From: a virus | Direction: 5' to 3' (one strand) | Length of the DNA: 64,000 nt | IMG/VR virus record: IMGVR_UViG_3300042302_000730 | Span: 16,742-80,741 of that record | Made by a program: the position numbers and the translations under genes | Shown: positions 28,161 through 36,424 of the stretch, piece after piece | How positions within the stretch are numbered: the stretch's first letter is position 1 | Layout: each line of letters begins with the position of its first letter | The notes under the pieces: model-generated | What the model saw: only the letters and a program-made list of their open reading frames with translations | Told to the model about the DNA's origin: nothing | Databases searched by the model: none

Positions 28161-28698
28161 CAACATTCAAATATTTGAAAAATTTTTAAACAAGTATAAA
28201 GACCTTCCAAATGTTAATTTTTTACAAATTGGCGTATACCTTGGTCATGGCTCTGAATGGCTGTTAAAAAATATATTAACAGACAAAACATCAAGCCTTA
28301 CAGACATAGATACTTGGAAAGGCTCAAAAGAAAAAATTCACACAGAATTTGACTGGGATGAAATTGAGTCAATGTATGATGAAAAAATGAGCCAGTTCCC
28401 GAATTCTATAAAGATCAAAAAAGATAGCAAAGAATACCTATCTTCTTCTGATGCAGAGTTTGACTTTATATATATAGATGGAGATCATTCAGCAGAAGGT
28501 GTTTACAATGATGCAATTTTAGCATTCCCGCTTTTAAAATCAGGAGGAATCCTTGCGTTTGATGATTACGGATGGGAGCACCCAAGTCGAAATGTTGACT
28601 TAAAACCTTTAAATGGTATTGATAGGTTTTTAAAAAACAACGAACTTAGAATTAAAATTTTACAAAAAGGGTATCAAGTTTGGATTGAAAAACTGTAA
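28135..28698 (+). CDS. Class I SAM-dependent methyltransferase-like protein
   Basis: 187 residues. NFLQIGVYLGHGSEWLL is motif I, SLTDIDTWKG motif II, and DFIYIDGDHSAEGVYNDAIL with GGILAFDDYGW the Methyltransf_24 pattern. Overlaps the GT25 gene by 26 nt; GGAG lies upstream of ATG 28135, so the longer frame to 28030 is rejected. Likely caps or modifies the glycan made by the two glycosyltransferases; inferred. Confidence 0.7.
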   Translation: MKYPNWFSSNIQIFEKFLNKYKDLPNVNFLQIGVYLGHGSEWLLKNILTDKTSSLTDIDTWKGSKEKIHTEFDWDEIESMYDEKMSQFPNSIKIKKDSKEYLSSSDAEFDFIYIDGDHSAEGVYNDAILAFPLLKSGGILAFDDYGWEHPSRNVDLKPLNGIDRFLKNNELRIKILQKGYQVWIEKL

Positions 28699-28706
28699 TA
28701 AAATAA

Positions 28707-28715
28707 TGTTATAAT
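28707..28715 (+). promoter_or_regulatory. Leaderless extended -10 promoter
   Basis: TGTTATAAT exactly 6 nt before ATG 28722. Confidence 0.65.
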
Positions 28716-28721
28716 AATGCC

Positions 28722-29168
28722 ATGGCAATCATATCAATCCCAAATGTAAAGAATTTGTTCCAAACAGGTGACCGCCCTACACAGGCCGATTACATAAATC
28801 TTATTGATACTACTGCATCCCAAGCAACAAGTTTAGGGTCTGCGGGTAACAATGATAATACTATTAATGGTATTGAAAATTTAACCACAATAGACAGTTT
28901 CAGTGCAACTGAATGGCGAATGGTTAAATATCTGATAGCAATTTCAAAGACTTCTGCTGGCGATAATAAATTTTATGCCACAGAGATGACAATACTTGTA
29001 GATGGAAGCGACATTTCCGTAAGCGAGTACGGCACGATAGACAATGATGGGAATATTGGCACCATAAGCGTCTCTAGAAGTGGAAACACTGTTTATTTAA
29101 CAGTAGACCCAGACATATCAATCCGCCCGATCACCGTACGTTACGCACGTATGGGACTTAAGGCATAA
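28722..29168 (+). CDS. Virion protein, 148 aa
   Basis: The C-terminal half (EWRMVKYLIAISK...YATEMTILVDGSDISVSEYG) is a beta domain also found at the end of gene 29184 (YRSAEYLVKVAYG...ISKVLLTLDTSDNIAITEYA), as in fibre-associated proteins of T4-like cyanophages. Position and shared domain suggest a tail-fibre adaptor or alternative tip. Confidence 0.6.
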   Translation: MAIISIPNVKNLFQTGDRPTQADYINLIDTTASQATSLGSAGNNDNTINGIENLTTIDSFSATEWRMVKYLIAISKTSAGDNKFYATEMTILVDGSDISVSEYGTIDNDGNIGTISVSRSGNTVYLTVDPDISIRPITVRYARMGLKA

Positions 29169-29183
29169 CCTAGGAGATACAAA

Positions 29184-30659
29184 ATGGCAACAGTAACAAA
29201 AGATTTTAAAGTTAAATATGGTCTAATCGTTGAAGGTGCGACAGCAACCGTTAACGGAAATGACGTTCTTACAAAATCAGCAGGAGACACAACTTACATA
29301 CAGGGACTTATTGGTGGAGTAGCAAACTCAGCATCAGTAGCAAATGCTATTGTACTTCGTGATGGCAACAAAAACTTTGCTGCAAACGTAATTACAGCAG
29401 ATCTTGTTGGAGATGTAACTGGTCAAGTATCAGACATTTCAAACTTTGATACTGATGATTTATCAGAAGGAACTTCAAACCTTTACTTTACAAATGCACG
29501 TTCAAAGTCTGCAACAGCAGATCTTTTAACTGGTGCAACTCTAACAAACATTACAATTACAGGATCAGGTTCAGGACTTACTATCTCTGCAGAAAACGGT
29601 GTAGCAGATTCTGATACTGACGACCTAACAGAAGGTACAACAAACCTTTACTTTACAAATGCACGTGCCCAAGCAGCACTTGCTGGATCATACGATCTTG
29701 CAGGCGCAGCAGCAAATGCATTATCAGATGCACAAGATTATGCAGATGAAGCAGCAGCCAACGCTGTAGCAGCAATTGTTGATTCAGCACCAGATTTGCT
29801 TAATACTCTTAATGAATTAGCAAACGCAATTGGTGATGACGCAAACTTTGCTGTAACACTTGCTAACTCAGTTGCATTAAAGCAAAACATTTTAACTGCA
29901 GGGTCAAACATTGATATTACAGGAAATACAATTTCTGTAACTAGCCTTGACACAGATGATGTTTCAGAAGGTGCTTCTAATCTTTACTTCTCAAATGCTC
30001 GTGCACAAGCAGCAACTGCAGCATCATATGACGCAGCAGGAACCGCAGCAAATGCAATCGCAGCACTTGACACAGACGATATTGAAGAAGGAGCAAGTAA
30101 CCTTTATTTCTCAAATGCTCGTTCAAAGTCAGCAGCAGCAGATCTTTTAACTGGTGCAACACTTTCAAACATTACAATAACAGGCTCAGGCGCAGGACTT
30201 ACTATTACCGCTGAAAACGGTGTAGGAGATTCTGATACTGATGATTTAGTAGAAGGAACTTCAAACCTTTACTTCTCAAATGCTCGTGCAGTATCTGCTC
30301 TTGAAGCAGTTGTTCCAAACTTTGTAGCAGTTGAGTTATCCTCAGTTGCTAAGCAGGTTGCAGCACAACTATCAGCACCAACAGCAGGAATTCAAGTAGC
30401 ACATTCTTTTGCAAAGGCTGAATATCGTTCAGCAGAATACCTTGTAAAGGTTGCTTACGGAGCACACACTGAAATTTCAAAGGTCCTTTTGACACTTGAT
30501 ACTTCAGATAACATTGCAATCACTGAATACGCAATTGTTGGAACCAATGGTTCAGCATCAACAATTTCAGCAAGTATTTCAGGAGCAGATGTCCGACTCA
30601 ATGTAACAACTGCTAATAACAGTTCAACAGTAACAGTTGTCGGAACACTAGTAGCGTAA
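29184..30659 (+). CDS. Repeat-rich tail fibre protein, 491 aa
   Basis: N-terminus TVTKDFKVKYGLIVEGATAT is like the virion-attachment domain also in gene 30689. The shaft has five copies of TDDxxEGxxNLYFxNAR, alternating with GATLxNITITGSGxGLTI units. Ala-rich helical inserts follow, and the C-terminal domain is shared with gene 28722. AGGAGA lies 6 nt upstream. It is a long trimeric fibre by inference. Confidence 0.75.
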   Translation: MATVTKDFKVKYGLIVEGATATVNGNDVLTKSAGDTTYIQGLIGGVANSASVANAIVLRDGNKNFAANVITADLVGDVTGQVSDISNFDTDDLSEGTSNLYFTNARSKSATADLLTGATLTNITITGSGSGLTISAENGVADSDTDDLTEGTTNLYFTNARAQAALAGSYDLAGAAANALSDAQDYADEAAANAVAAIVDSAPDLLNTLNELANAIGDDANFAVTLANSVALKQNILTAGSNIDITGNTISVTSLDTDDVSEGASNLYFSNARAQAATAASYDAAGTAANAIAALDTDDIEEGASNLYFSNARSKSAAADLLTGATLSNITITGSGAGLTITAENGVGDSDTDDLVEGTSNLYFSNARAVSALEAVVPNFVAVELSSVAKQVAAQLSAPTAGIQVAHSFAKAEYRSAEYLVKVAYGAHTEISKVLLTLDTSDNIAITEYAIVGTNGSASTISASISGADVRLNVTTANNSSTVTVVGTLVA

Positions 30660-30688
30660 TAAAAAATAACTAAAAACGGGGGAGATAA

Positions 30689-31144
30689 ATGGCAACAGTA
30701 GAAAAAGACTTTAAGATCAAAAATGGCCTTATTGTTACTGCTGGCGGTAGTTTTGGAAATGCTGTAGTAGTTGGAACTCCAACTGAAAGCACCCATGCAA
30801 CCACTAAAGCATATGTTGATTCAGTAACTGGCGCAATGCCAGCATCATCAACTGCCCCCGTTTCTCCAACAAATGGACAACTATGGTTTGATACGTTAAC
30901 ATCTCGAGTCAACGTTTATTACAATGGTTCTTGGATTACAATTGCAACAATTGATGATACACAAACACTACCAGATCACATTCACGATACAGCAATAGAT
31001 GGAACTGGTTTTATAGTCAGCCAATTTATAAGTAGTGGATTTTATAATGCACCACAAGGAACACCACAAGATGCAGGATTACCATCAACATCATCTTGGA
31101 CATTAACGTATGATGGCGGAACAGCAACAGATAATTTTAACTAA
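30689..31144 (+). CDS. Tail fibre-like protein, 151 aa
   Basis: TVEKDFKIKNGLIVTAGGSF matches the N-terminus of gene 29184, so they probably dock at the same site. Contains NGQLWFDTLTSRVNVYYNGS, a fibre motif. GGGGGAG lies 4 nt upstream. Could be an alternative or shortened fibre. Confidence 0.65.
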   Translation: MATVEKDFKIKNGLIVTAGGSFGNAVVVGTPTESTHATTKAYVDSVTGAMPASSTAPVSPTNGQLWFDTLTSRVNVYYNGSWITIATIDDTQTLPDHIHDTAIDGTGFIVSQFISSGFYNAPQGTPQDAGLPSTSSWTLTYDGGTATDNFN

Positions 31145-31151
31145 AATAATC

Positions 31152-31160
31152 TGTTATAAT
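31152..31160 (+). promoter_or_regulatory. Extended -10 promoter
   Basis: TGTTATAAT, 31 nt before ATG 31192; the leader has AGGAGG. Confidence 0.55.
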
Positions 31161-31191
31161 TATACCCATAACCCCCAGGAGGAAATAAAAA

Positions 31192-32931
31192 ATGGCAACT
31201 AGAATGCAACAGCGCAGAGGTACAGCAGCACAATGGGCTGCAGCAAATCCAGTACTGGGCGCAGGAGAAATTGGCTTTGAAACAGATACCAACAAGTTTA
31301 AAGTAGGTAATGGAAGTACTGCATTTGCAAGCCTACAATATTTCGTAGATGCCTCCATTGTATTTGATTCATCAGAGGTTACTACTGCTATAAATAATGC
31401 AATTGATGCGGTTATCGACGCAGCACCAAACACACTAAATACTCTTAATGAGATTGCAGCAGCAATTGGAGATGACGCAGGATTTGCAAATTCGATTACT
31501 CAAAATCTTGCAAACATCCAAAATGTTTTAACACAGCAAAGTAATACTAATTCTAGCCTTAGCAACTCTATTGCAAGCACAAATAATGCCTTGTCAGTAC
31601 TTGATCAAGATCATTATGCAGTCAAAACTTCAGTTGAAAATCATGCTAACGCAACCTCAAATGTCCATGGTATTATAAACGCTTTTACCTTAGTCTATGA
31701 TGAAGATCTTGATGTAGTTTCTAATTCATTAGCAGGTCATGAATCAGCAACCTCAAATGTCCATGGTATCTCAAACGTATTTAGTCTAGTCTATGACGAA
31801 GATCTTGTTGCAGTTTCTAATTCATTAGCAGACCATGAATCAGGAAATACAAGCGTACATGGTATTTCAAATACACTAAACCTTGTTTACACAAACGATT
31901 CACGTCTTTCAGATGAAAGAACTCCAGTTTCTGATTCTGTCACAACAGCAAAAATTGCAAATGCAGCAGTAACTGGACCTAAGATTGCAGACAATGCAAT
32001 TTCACAATCACATTTAAGTGATGACTCAGTTGGAACTAATGAACTTGGTGGCCTTTCTGTTACAACAGAAAAACTTGCTAATGCAGCAGTAACTACTGCA
32101 AAAATTGCAGAAGGAGCAGTTACAAAGACTATGGTAGGGCTTTCAGATGTTGACAATACATCAGATGCAAATAAGCCAGTATCAAGTGCTACACAGACAG
32201 CCCTTGATCTTAAGGCTAATCTTGCAGGACCAACATTTACAGGAACAACAACAGTTGACGCTCTTACTGTAGATGGAAATTTAACAGTAAATGGAAATAC
32301 CTTTGCAGTATCATCAACGAGTATTACAGTTGAAGACAATATTCTTCAACTTGCTCACGAAAATCCAGCAAATACGATTGACCTTGGCCTTGTAGTTGCA
32401 TACAATGATGGAACAGCAAAACACTCAGGATTAGTAAGAGACGCATCTGATGCTAAGTGGAAACTGTTTAAAGGCGTAACAACAGAGCCAACAACTACCA
32501 TTGATTTTACAGAAGGGTCACTTGATGACATTAAAGTTGCTGCACTTGAGGCTACAACAGTAACCCCCTCATCTGGAGTAGTATTCCCAGACGGAACACA
32601 AACAAAAGAAGGCGTTCCTTCACGAACACCAATTATTTCAAAGACTGCTTCTTATACTCTTTCAGCAGAATCAGAAAGAGACTCATTAATTGAAGTAAGT
32701 TCAGAATCAGGAACAACAATCACCATCCCACTAAATAGCGCAGTTGCTTATCCAGTAGGAACCACATTGGATATTCTACAGACTAACACTGGACAGGTTA
32801 CAATTGCTGGCGATGCTGGAGTAACAGTAAATGCTACTCCTGGACTTAAACTTCGTACACGTTGGTCATCTGCAACATTATTTAAGAGAGCAGAAAACTC
32901 TTGGGTAGTCTTTGGAGATCTTTCAGCGTAA
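31192..32931 (+). CDS. Tail fibre with Mtd-type N-terminal domain, 579 aa
   Basis: MATRMQQRRGTAAQW...GAGEIGFETDTNKFKVGNGS is the N-terminal domain seen in the Mtd/Bordetella-type receptor-binding proteins and many phage fibres. Residues about 140-230 have repeats of NVHGI(S)N-x-F-x-LVYDEDL. The middle (TTAKIANAAVTGPKIADNA) is a typical fibre shaft, and the final about 90 residues match the C-terminus of gene 22085. AGGAGG lies upstream. No reverse transcriptase or variable repeat is nearby. Confidence 0.75.
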   Translation: MATRMQQRRGTAAQWAAANPVLGAGEIGFETDTNKFKVGNGSTAFASLQYFVDASIVFDSSEVTTAINNAIDAVIDAAPNTLNTLNEIAAAIGDDAGFANSITQNLANIQNVLTQQSNTNSSLSNSIASTNNALSVLDQDHYAVKTSVENHANATSNVHGIINAFTLVYDEDLDVVSNSLAGHESATSNVHGISNVFSLVYDEDLVAVSNSLADHESGNTSVHGISNTLNLVYTNDSRLSDERTPVSDSVTTAKIANAAVTGPKIADNAISQSHLSDDSVGTNELGGLSVTTEKLANAAVTTAKIAEGAVTKTMVGLSDVDNTSDANKPVSSATQTALDLKANLAGPTFTGTTTVDALTVDGNLTVNGNTFAVSSTSITVEDNILQLAHENPANTIDLGLVVAYNDGTAKHSGLVRDASDAKWKLFKGVTTEPTTTIDFTEGSLDDIKVAALEATTVTPSSGVVFPDGTQTKEGVPSRTPIISKTASYTLSAESERDSLIEVSSESGTTITIPLNSAVAYPVGTTLDILQTNTGQVTIAGDAGVTVNATPGLKLRTRWSSATLFKRAENSWVVFGDLSA

Positions 32932-32975
32932 TTGTTAGACAGGAAAAAAATTAATAAATAAGGGGAGAAGAGTTT

Positions 32976-34256
32976 ATGAGTAAAAGAAGTGGTCGTAAAT
33001 CGCAAGGTGCTAATGACTTTTTAATGCCATATGCACCAACAATTGATTCTGCATCCAATGTTGGAACTGCTCGTCCATATAATGATGGTGCTGTAGATGT
33101 TTCCTTCACTGCAGACCCAAGAAATGCTGCAACCTCTTATACAGTTTTATCAACCCCAGGAAGTTACACCGCTTCTGGCTCGAGTTCTCCAATTCGGGTT
33201 ACAGGTTTATCAAGTGATACTGCTTATACATTTACAGTAACTGCAACTAATACTTATGGAACATCGGCAGCAAGTGCAGCAAGCGGCTCAGTAACTGCAA
33301 CAACAGTTCCTGCAACTCCATCAGCACCTAGCGCAACTGCACAAGGTGGAGCGGCAAACGACGACGTTTCTTGGTCAGCACCAGCAACTGGTGGAAGTGC
33401 TATTACTTCTTACACTTGGGCTTCTAGCGATGGCAAGGGAGCAACACAGGCGGGAACATCTGTTTCTGTAGGGCAAGAAGCGGGAACAGCACAAACATAC
33501 ACCGTTTATGCAACTAACGCTAACGGTAATTCAGGCACATCTGCTGCTTCAGGATCAGTAACATCATTCTCATTTACACCATTTGGTTTTGCACCATTCG
33601 GTGCATTTGGTTTTGTACCGTTTGATGCATTTTCATTTACACCATTTGGCGCATTTGGATTTACACCATTTGGATTTACACCATTTGGCGCATTTGGATT
33701 TACACCATTTGGCGCATTTGGATTTACACCATTTGGATTTACACCGTTTGGTTTTTCACCAGGAGGACGTGCTTGTATTGAAGCAGACACACTAATTAGA
33801 ACGCCAACTGGTTTGGTTGCAGCAAAAGATATTCAGGTTGGAGATGCTGTATACTCAGTAGGTTTGTCAGAATTGTCAACTGAAGGGGATGCTGGAGATT
33901 ATGACTACTCAGAATTTTCTAGTTCAGCATTAACTTCAAATGGAATAGTTTCAACAACTGTTGTAAATATTGTTCCATCAACAAAGTATTCAGTTGTATA
34001 TTTTAATGGAGAATCCCATAGCAAATATTCAATGACACAGCCATTTTTTGCTAAAGTGGGGTCATCCTATGTTGTTAAAAATGCTTCTGAAATAGAAGAA
34101 GGAGATATTTTAATAAAAGTTGAACAAGATGGATCTTTTTCAGAAATAGAAATTGTATCTATAACAACTGATATTTCAGAGTCCGTAGTCTATCAGTTTA
34201 ACTGTGAGCCACAAGACTGGTTTATTGCTGGAGATTATCTAGTACATAATAAGTAA
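32976..34256 (+). CDS. FN3 + FGFTP-repeat protein with C-terminal Hint domain
   Basis: 426 residues. Two fibronectin-III-like domains (about 20-110 and 112-195: YTVLSTPGSYTASG; TAYTFTVTATNTYG; ITSYTWASSDGKG), then (G)AFGFTPFGFTP repeats (198-262), then a Hint domain from C267 (CIEADTLIRTPTGLVAAKDI..VGDAV) to the end WFIAGDYLVHNK, with H424-N425. The layout is the same as gene 22705 with FN3 in place of PASTA. Both carry the intein-type Cys and HN and end in Lys-stop. Probably a secreted or virion adhesin processed by its own Hint domain; inferred. Confidence 0.75.
   Translation: MSKRSGRKSQGANDFLMPYAPTIDSASNVGTARPYNDGAVDVSFTADPRNAATSYTVLSTPGSYTASGSSSPIRVTGLSSDTAYTFTVTATNTYGTSAASAASGSVTATTVPATPSAPSATAQGGAANDDVSWSAPATGGSAITSYTWASSDGKGATQAGTSVSVGQEAGTAQTYTVYATNANGNSGTSAASGSVTSFSFTPFGFAPFGAFGFVPFDAFSFTPFGAFGFTPFGFTPFGAFGFTPFGAFGFTPFGFTPFGFSPGGRACIEADTLIRTPTGLVAAKDIQVGDAVYSVGLSELSTEGDAGDYDYSEFSSSALTSNGIVSTTVVNIVPSTKYSVVYFNGESHSKYSMTQPFFAKVGSSYVVKNASEIEEGDILIKVEQDGSFSEIEIVSITTDISESVVYQFNCEPQDWFIAGDYLVHNK
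33567..33761 (+). repeat. In-frame FGFTP repeat array
   Basis: Near-perfect tandem 12- and 24-nt repeats (GGATTTACACCATTTGG; GGCGCATTT) encode about 65 residues of FGFTPFG. Long open frames on the other strand are shadows. Confidence 0.85.
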
Positions 34257-34274
34257 AAATCTCATTTATCTTTA

Positions 34275-34283
34275 TGATATACT
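34275..34283 (+). promoter_or_regulatory. Extended -10 promoter
   Basis: TGATATACT, 21 nt before ATG 34305; leader carries GGAGA. It heads the three-oxygenase unit. Confidence 0.55.
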
Positions 34284-34304
34284 ATATAAAGAAATGGAGA
34301 CTAA

Positions 34305-34952
34305 ATGTACGAAAATATTTCTTTAAACAGCACTAGTCAAAATAAAAACGTTCCTCATAAATTTTTTGAAAGAACTTTAGATTCTGACCTAGATAATTTA
34401 TCAAATTTTTTAATTATACAATCTGAACGTATTAAAAAAGGCGAAATATTAAAAAATGATAAAGATGAAAAGACGCTTTGGGACTCTTCTGGAAGTATAA
34501 CTACAAGCAAATGGAATAAATATAATGTTTTTCAATTTTATCATCCAGCAATTCATAAATTGTTTAGATCTGTAAGGTCTATGACTATTGAAGCCTGTAA
34601 ACATTATGATCTTGATTTTGAAAAAGAGGATTTTTGGGTACAAGGTTGGTTTAATGTTAATTACAATCACACCGGAAAACTTGATTGGCACGAACATGGT
34701 GGCTCTGGCGCTCCGTGGTTTCACGGTTATTATTCTGTAAAAGCAGAACCATCAACAACTCACTACAAAGTATTTGATAAAGAATTTGAAAATATAAATA
34801 AAAATAATAGAGCCATTCTTTCTGAAACTGGCCATCCCCATGCCATGGCTGATTGGGACTGGGAAGGTCCAAGAATAACAATTGCCTATGATGTTATTCC
34901 TTTTAAAGGAATTATGCATAATTGGGAACAGCACTGGATTCCACTGGCATGA
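34305..34952 (+). CDS. 2OG-Fe(II) oxygenase-like paralog 1
   Basis: 215 residues. WHEHGG (H129, H131), FHGYYSVKAEPS, ILSETGHPHAM (H177/H179) and PRITIAYDV (R190) match the H-x-H...H...R pattern of the phage 2OG-FeII_Oxy_5-type family. First of three tandem paralogs linked by ATGA overlaps. Immediately downstream of the Hint/FN3 protein. Substrate unknown; modification of virion proteins is plausible. Confidence 0.65.
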   Translation: MYENISLNSTSQNKNVPHKFFERTLDSDLDNLSNFLIIQSERIKKGEILKNDKDEKTLWDSSGSITTSKWNKYNVFQFYHPAIHKLFRSVRSMTIEACKHYDLDFEKEDFWVQGWFNVNYNHTGKLDWHEHGGSGAPWFHGYYSVKAEPSTTHYKVFDKEFENINKNNRAILSETGHPHAMADWDWEGPRITIAYDVIPFKGIMHNWEQHWIPLA

Positions 34953-35608
34953 GTAAACCACAAAAATTTTTTAATGTTGTTTTAGATAATGATTTAAATA
35001 GTCTTAAGTCTTATCTAGTTGATATGGAATCTTTAATTTTAGATGAAAATATTCTAAATGTTTCAAAAGAAGAAATGCTTAAGCATGGAAAAGGGATGGG
35101 ATCTTTAACAAAGTTAGGCATTGATCATTATAATATTTTTACTTTTATTCATCCAGGCATTTATCAACTCTACAAGTCTCTTGGAAAATTAATGAAAGAT
35201 GTTTGTGAATATTATGAAATAGATATGGATAAAGAAAAATATTTAATTCACGGATGGTTCAATTTAGACCAGGAAACTCCAAATGAAGGAAAAAATGGGG
35301 GAGTTAATCCATTAAAGTATCCAAATCATTTTCATGATCATATGAATGGAATTGGCGCACCAGCATTTCATGGATATTACTGTGTAGATGCAGAGCCATC
35401 TTCTACTTTTTATAAAATAGACAGAAATGAAGATAAAATTTTTGAAAATGTAAATAAAAACAATAGAGCAATTATTTCAGAAACTGGTCACCCACATGGA
35501 AGAGATGATTGGTTTCAAAAAAACCCAAGAATAACAATTGCCTATGATATAGTTCCATCTGCTATGATGTCTGGTGGCAAACCAGGAAAATGGATTCCAT
35601 TATCATGA
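34949..35608 (+). CDS. 2OG-Fe(II) oxygen​ase-like paralog 2
   Basis: 219 residues from ATG 34949 (ATGA overlap; longer frame to 34922 rejected). FHDHMNG, FHGYYCVDAEPSST, IISETGHPHGR and PRITIAYDI repeat the motif set of paralog 1. It carries an extra loop (ETPNEGKNGGVN) before the His pair. Confidence 0.65.
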   Translation: MSKPQKFFNVVLDNDLNSLKSYLVDMESLILDENILNVSKEEMLKHGKGMGSLTKLGIDHYNIFTFIHPGIYQLYKSLGKLMKDVCEYYEIDMDKEKYLIHGWFNLDQETPNEGKNGGVNPLKYPNHFHDHMNGIGAPAFHGYYCVDAEPSSTFYKIDRNEDKIFENVNKNNRAIISETGHPHGRDDWFQKNPRITIAYDIVPSAMMSGGKPGKWIPLS

Positions 35609-36300
35609 AAAATCATTTGAAAAAACAGCATAAATTTTTTTCTAGGGAATTAGATAATGACTTAGAAGATTTATACTCATTTCTGCATAAAGTTAATTAC
35701 TTAATATATGCCGAGCAATTTTTTAAGATTAATGAGGTTACAGATCATACAATGACTAAATTTCCAAAGGAAATGTTTATTGATAAAAAAGATGGAATTC
35801 CATCAATGACAACCGAGTATTACAATATATTTAATTTTAAACATCCAGCATTAATTAATTTATTAAAATCTATAAGATCTATGACTATTGAGGCTTGCGA
35901 GTATTATGGTGTAAATTTTGAAGATCAAGACTTTTCTATTCATGGATGGTTTAATTTATATAGTGTAAAAAATAGTACAAATGAGGATATTGAGATAACT
36001 GAAGAGATGATAGAAAAAATGCCTTGGCACGATCATGGAGGAGAAGGCTTCCCATTTCTTCATGGCTATTATTCGGTTTCAGCAGAGCCTTCTAAAACAT
36101 ATTATAAAATTTTTGGTAAAGATGTAATTATTAATAATAAAAACAATGTTGCAATTCTTTCAGAAACAGGCCACGCACATGCTATGGCTCCTTGGAATCT
36201 TTCAAAGGATAGGATTACAATTGCATACGATATTTTTCCTATTAATAAAAATATAGATCCTATAGAAACCTATAATGATAATAGTTTTGTGTTATTATAA
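35605..36300 (+). CDS. 2OG-Fe(II) oxygenase-like paralog 3
   Basis: 231 residues from ATG 35605 (ATGA overlap). WHDHGGEGFPFLHGYYSVSA, ILSETGHAHAM and DRITIAYDI; the loop before WHDH is longest here (KNSTNEDIEITEEM). Three diverged copies in a row suggest different substrates or specialised roles. Confidence 0.65.
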   Translation: MKNHLKKQHKFFSRELDNDLEDLYSFLHKVNYLIYAEQFFKINEVTDHTMTKFPKEMFIDKKDGIPSMTTEYYNIFNFKHPALINLLKSIRSMTIEACEYYGVNFEDQDFSIHGWFNLYSVKNSTNEDIEITEEMIEKMPWHDHGGEGFPFLHGYYSVSAEPSKTYYKIFGKDVIINNKNNVAILSETGHAHAMAPWNLSKDRITIAYDIFPINKNIDPIETYNDNSFVLL

Positions 36301-36324
36301 AATCTGGACAGTTTGTTAAACTTT

Positions 36325-36357
36325 AAAACTCTATACTTTAACTTTAGACAGAGTTTT
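36325..36357 (+). terminator. Hairpin terminator after the oxygenase unit
   Basis: 8-bp stem AAAACTCT/AGAGTTTT with a 17-nt loop, the right arm ending in TTTT, between the oxygenase unit and nrdJ. Confidence 0.45.
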
Positions 36358-36373
36358 ATAATTTAAAAAACTC

Positions 36374-36382
36374 TGCTATACT
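36374..36382 (+). promoter_or_regulatory. Extended -10 promoter of nrdJ
   Basis: TGCTATACT, 42 nt before ATG 36425. The leader carries GGAGG 10 nt from the start. Confidence 0.55.
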
Positions 36383-36424
36383 TACACTACTAATTATTCA
36401 AATAAATTCGGAGGATTTACGCCT

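Noticed and set aside
31192-32931. Diversity-generating retroelement target
   Set aside because: Only the N-terminal domain is Mtd-like; no reverse transcriptase, template repeat or variable repeat is seen.
33567-33761. Tandem repeat that could be a CRISPR or minisatellite array
   Set aside because: Unit length is 12-24 nt, in frame, with no unique spacers; it encodes FGFTP repeats.
36301-36424. Cobalamin riboswitch upstream of nrdJ
   Set aside because: Only 124 nt and no B12-box or conserved core seen; contains a terminator-like hairpin and a promoter instead.
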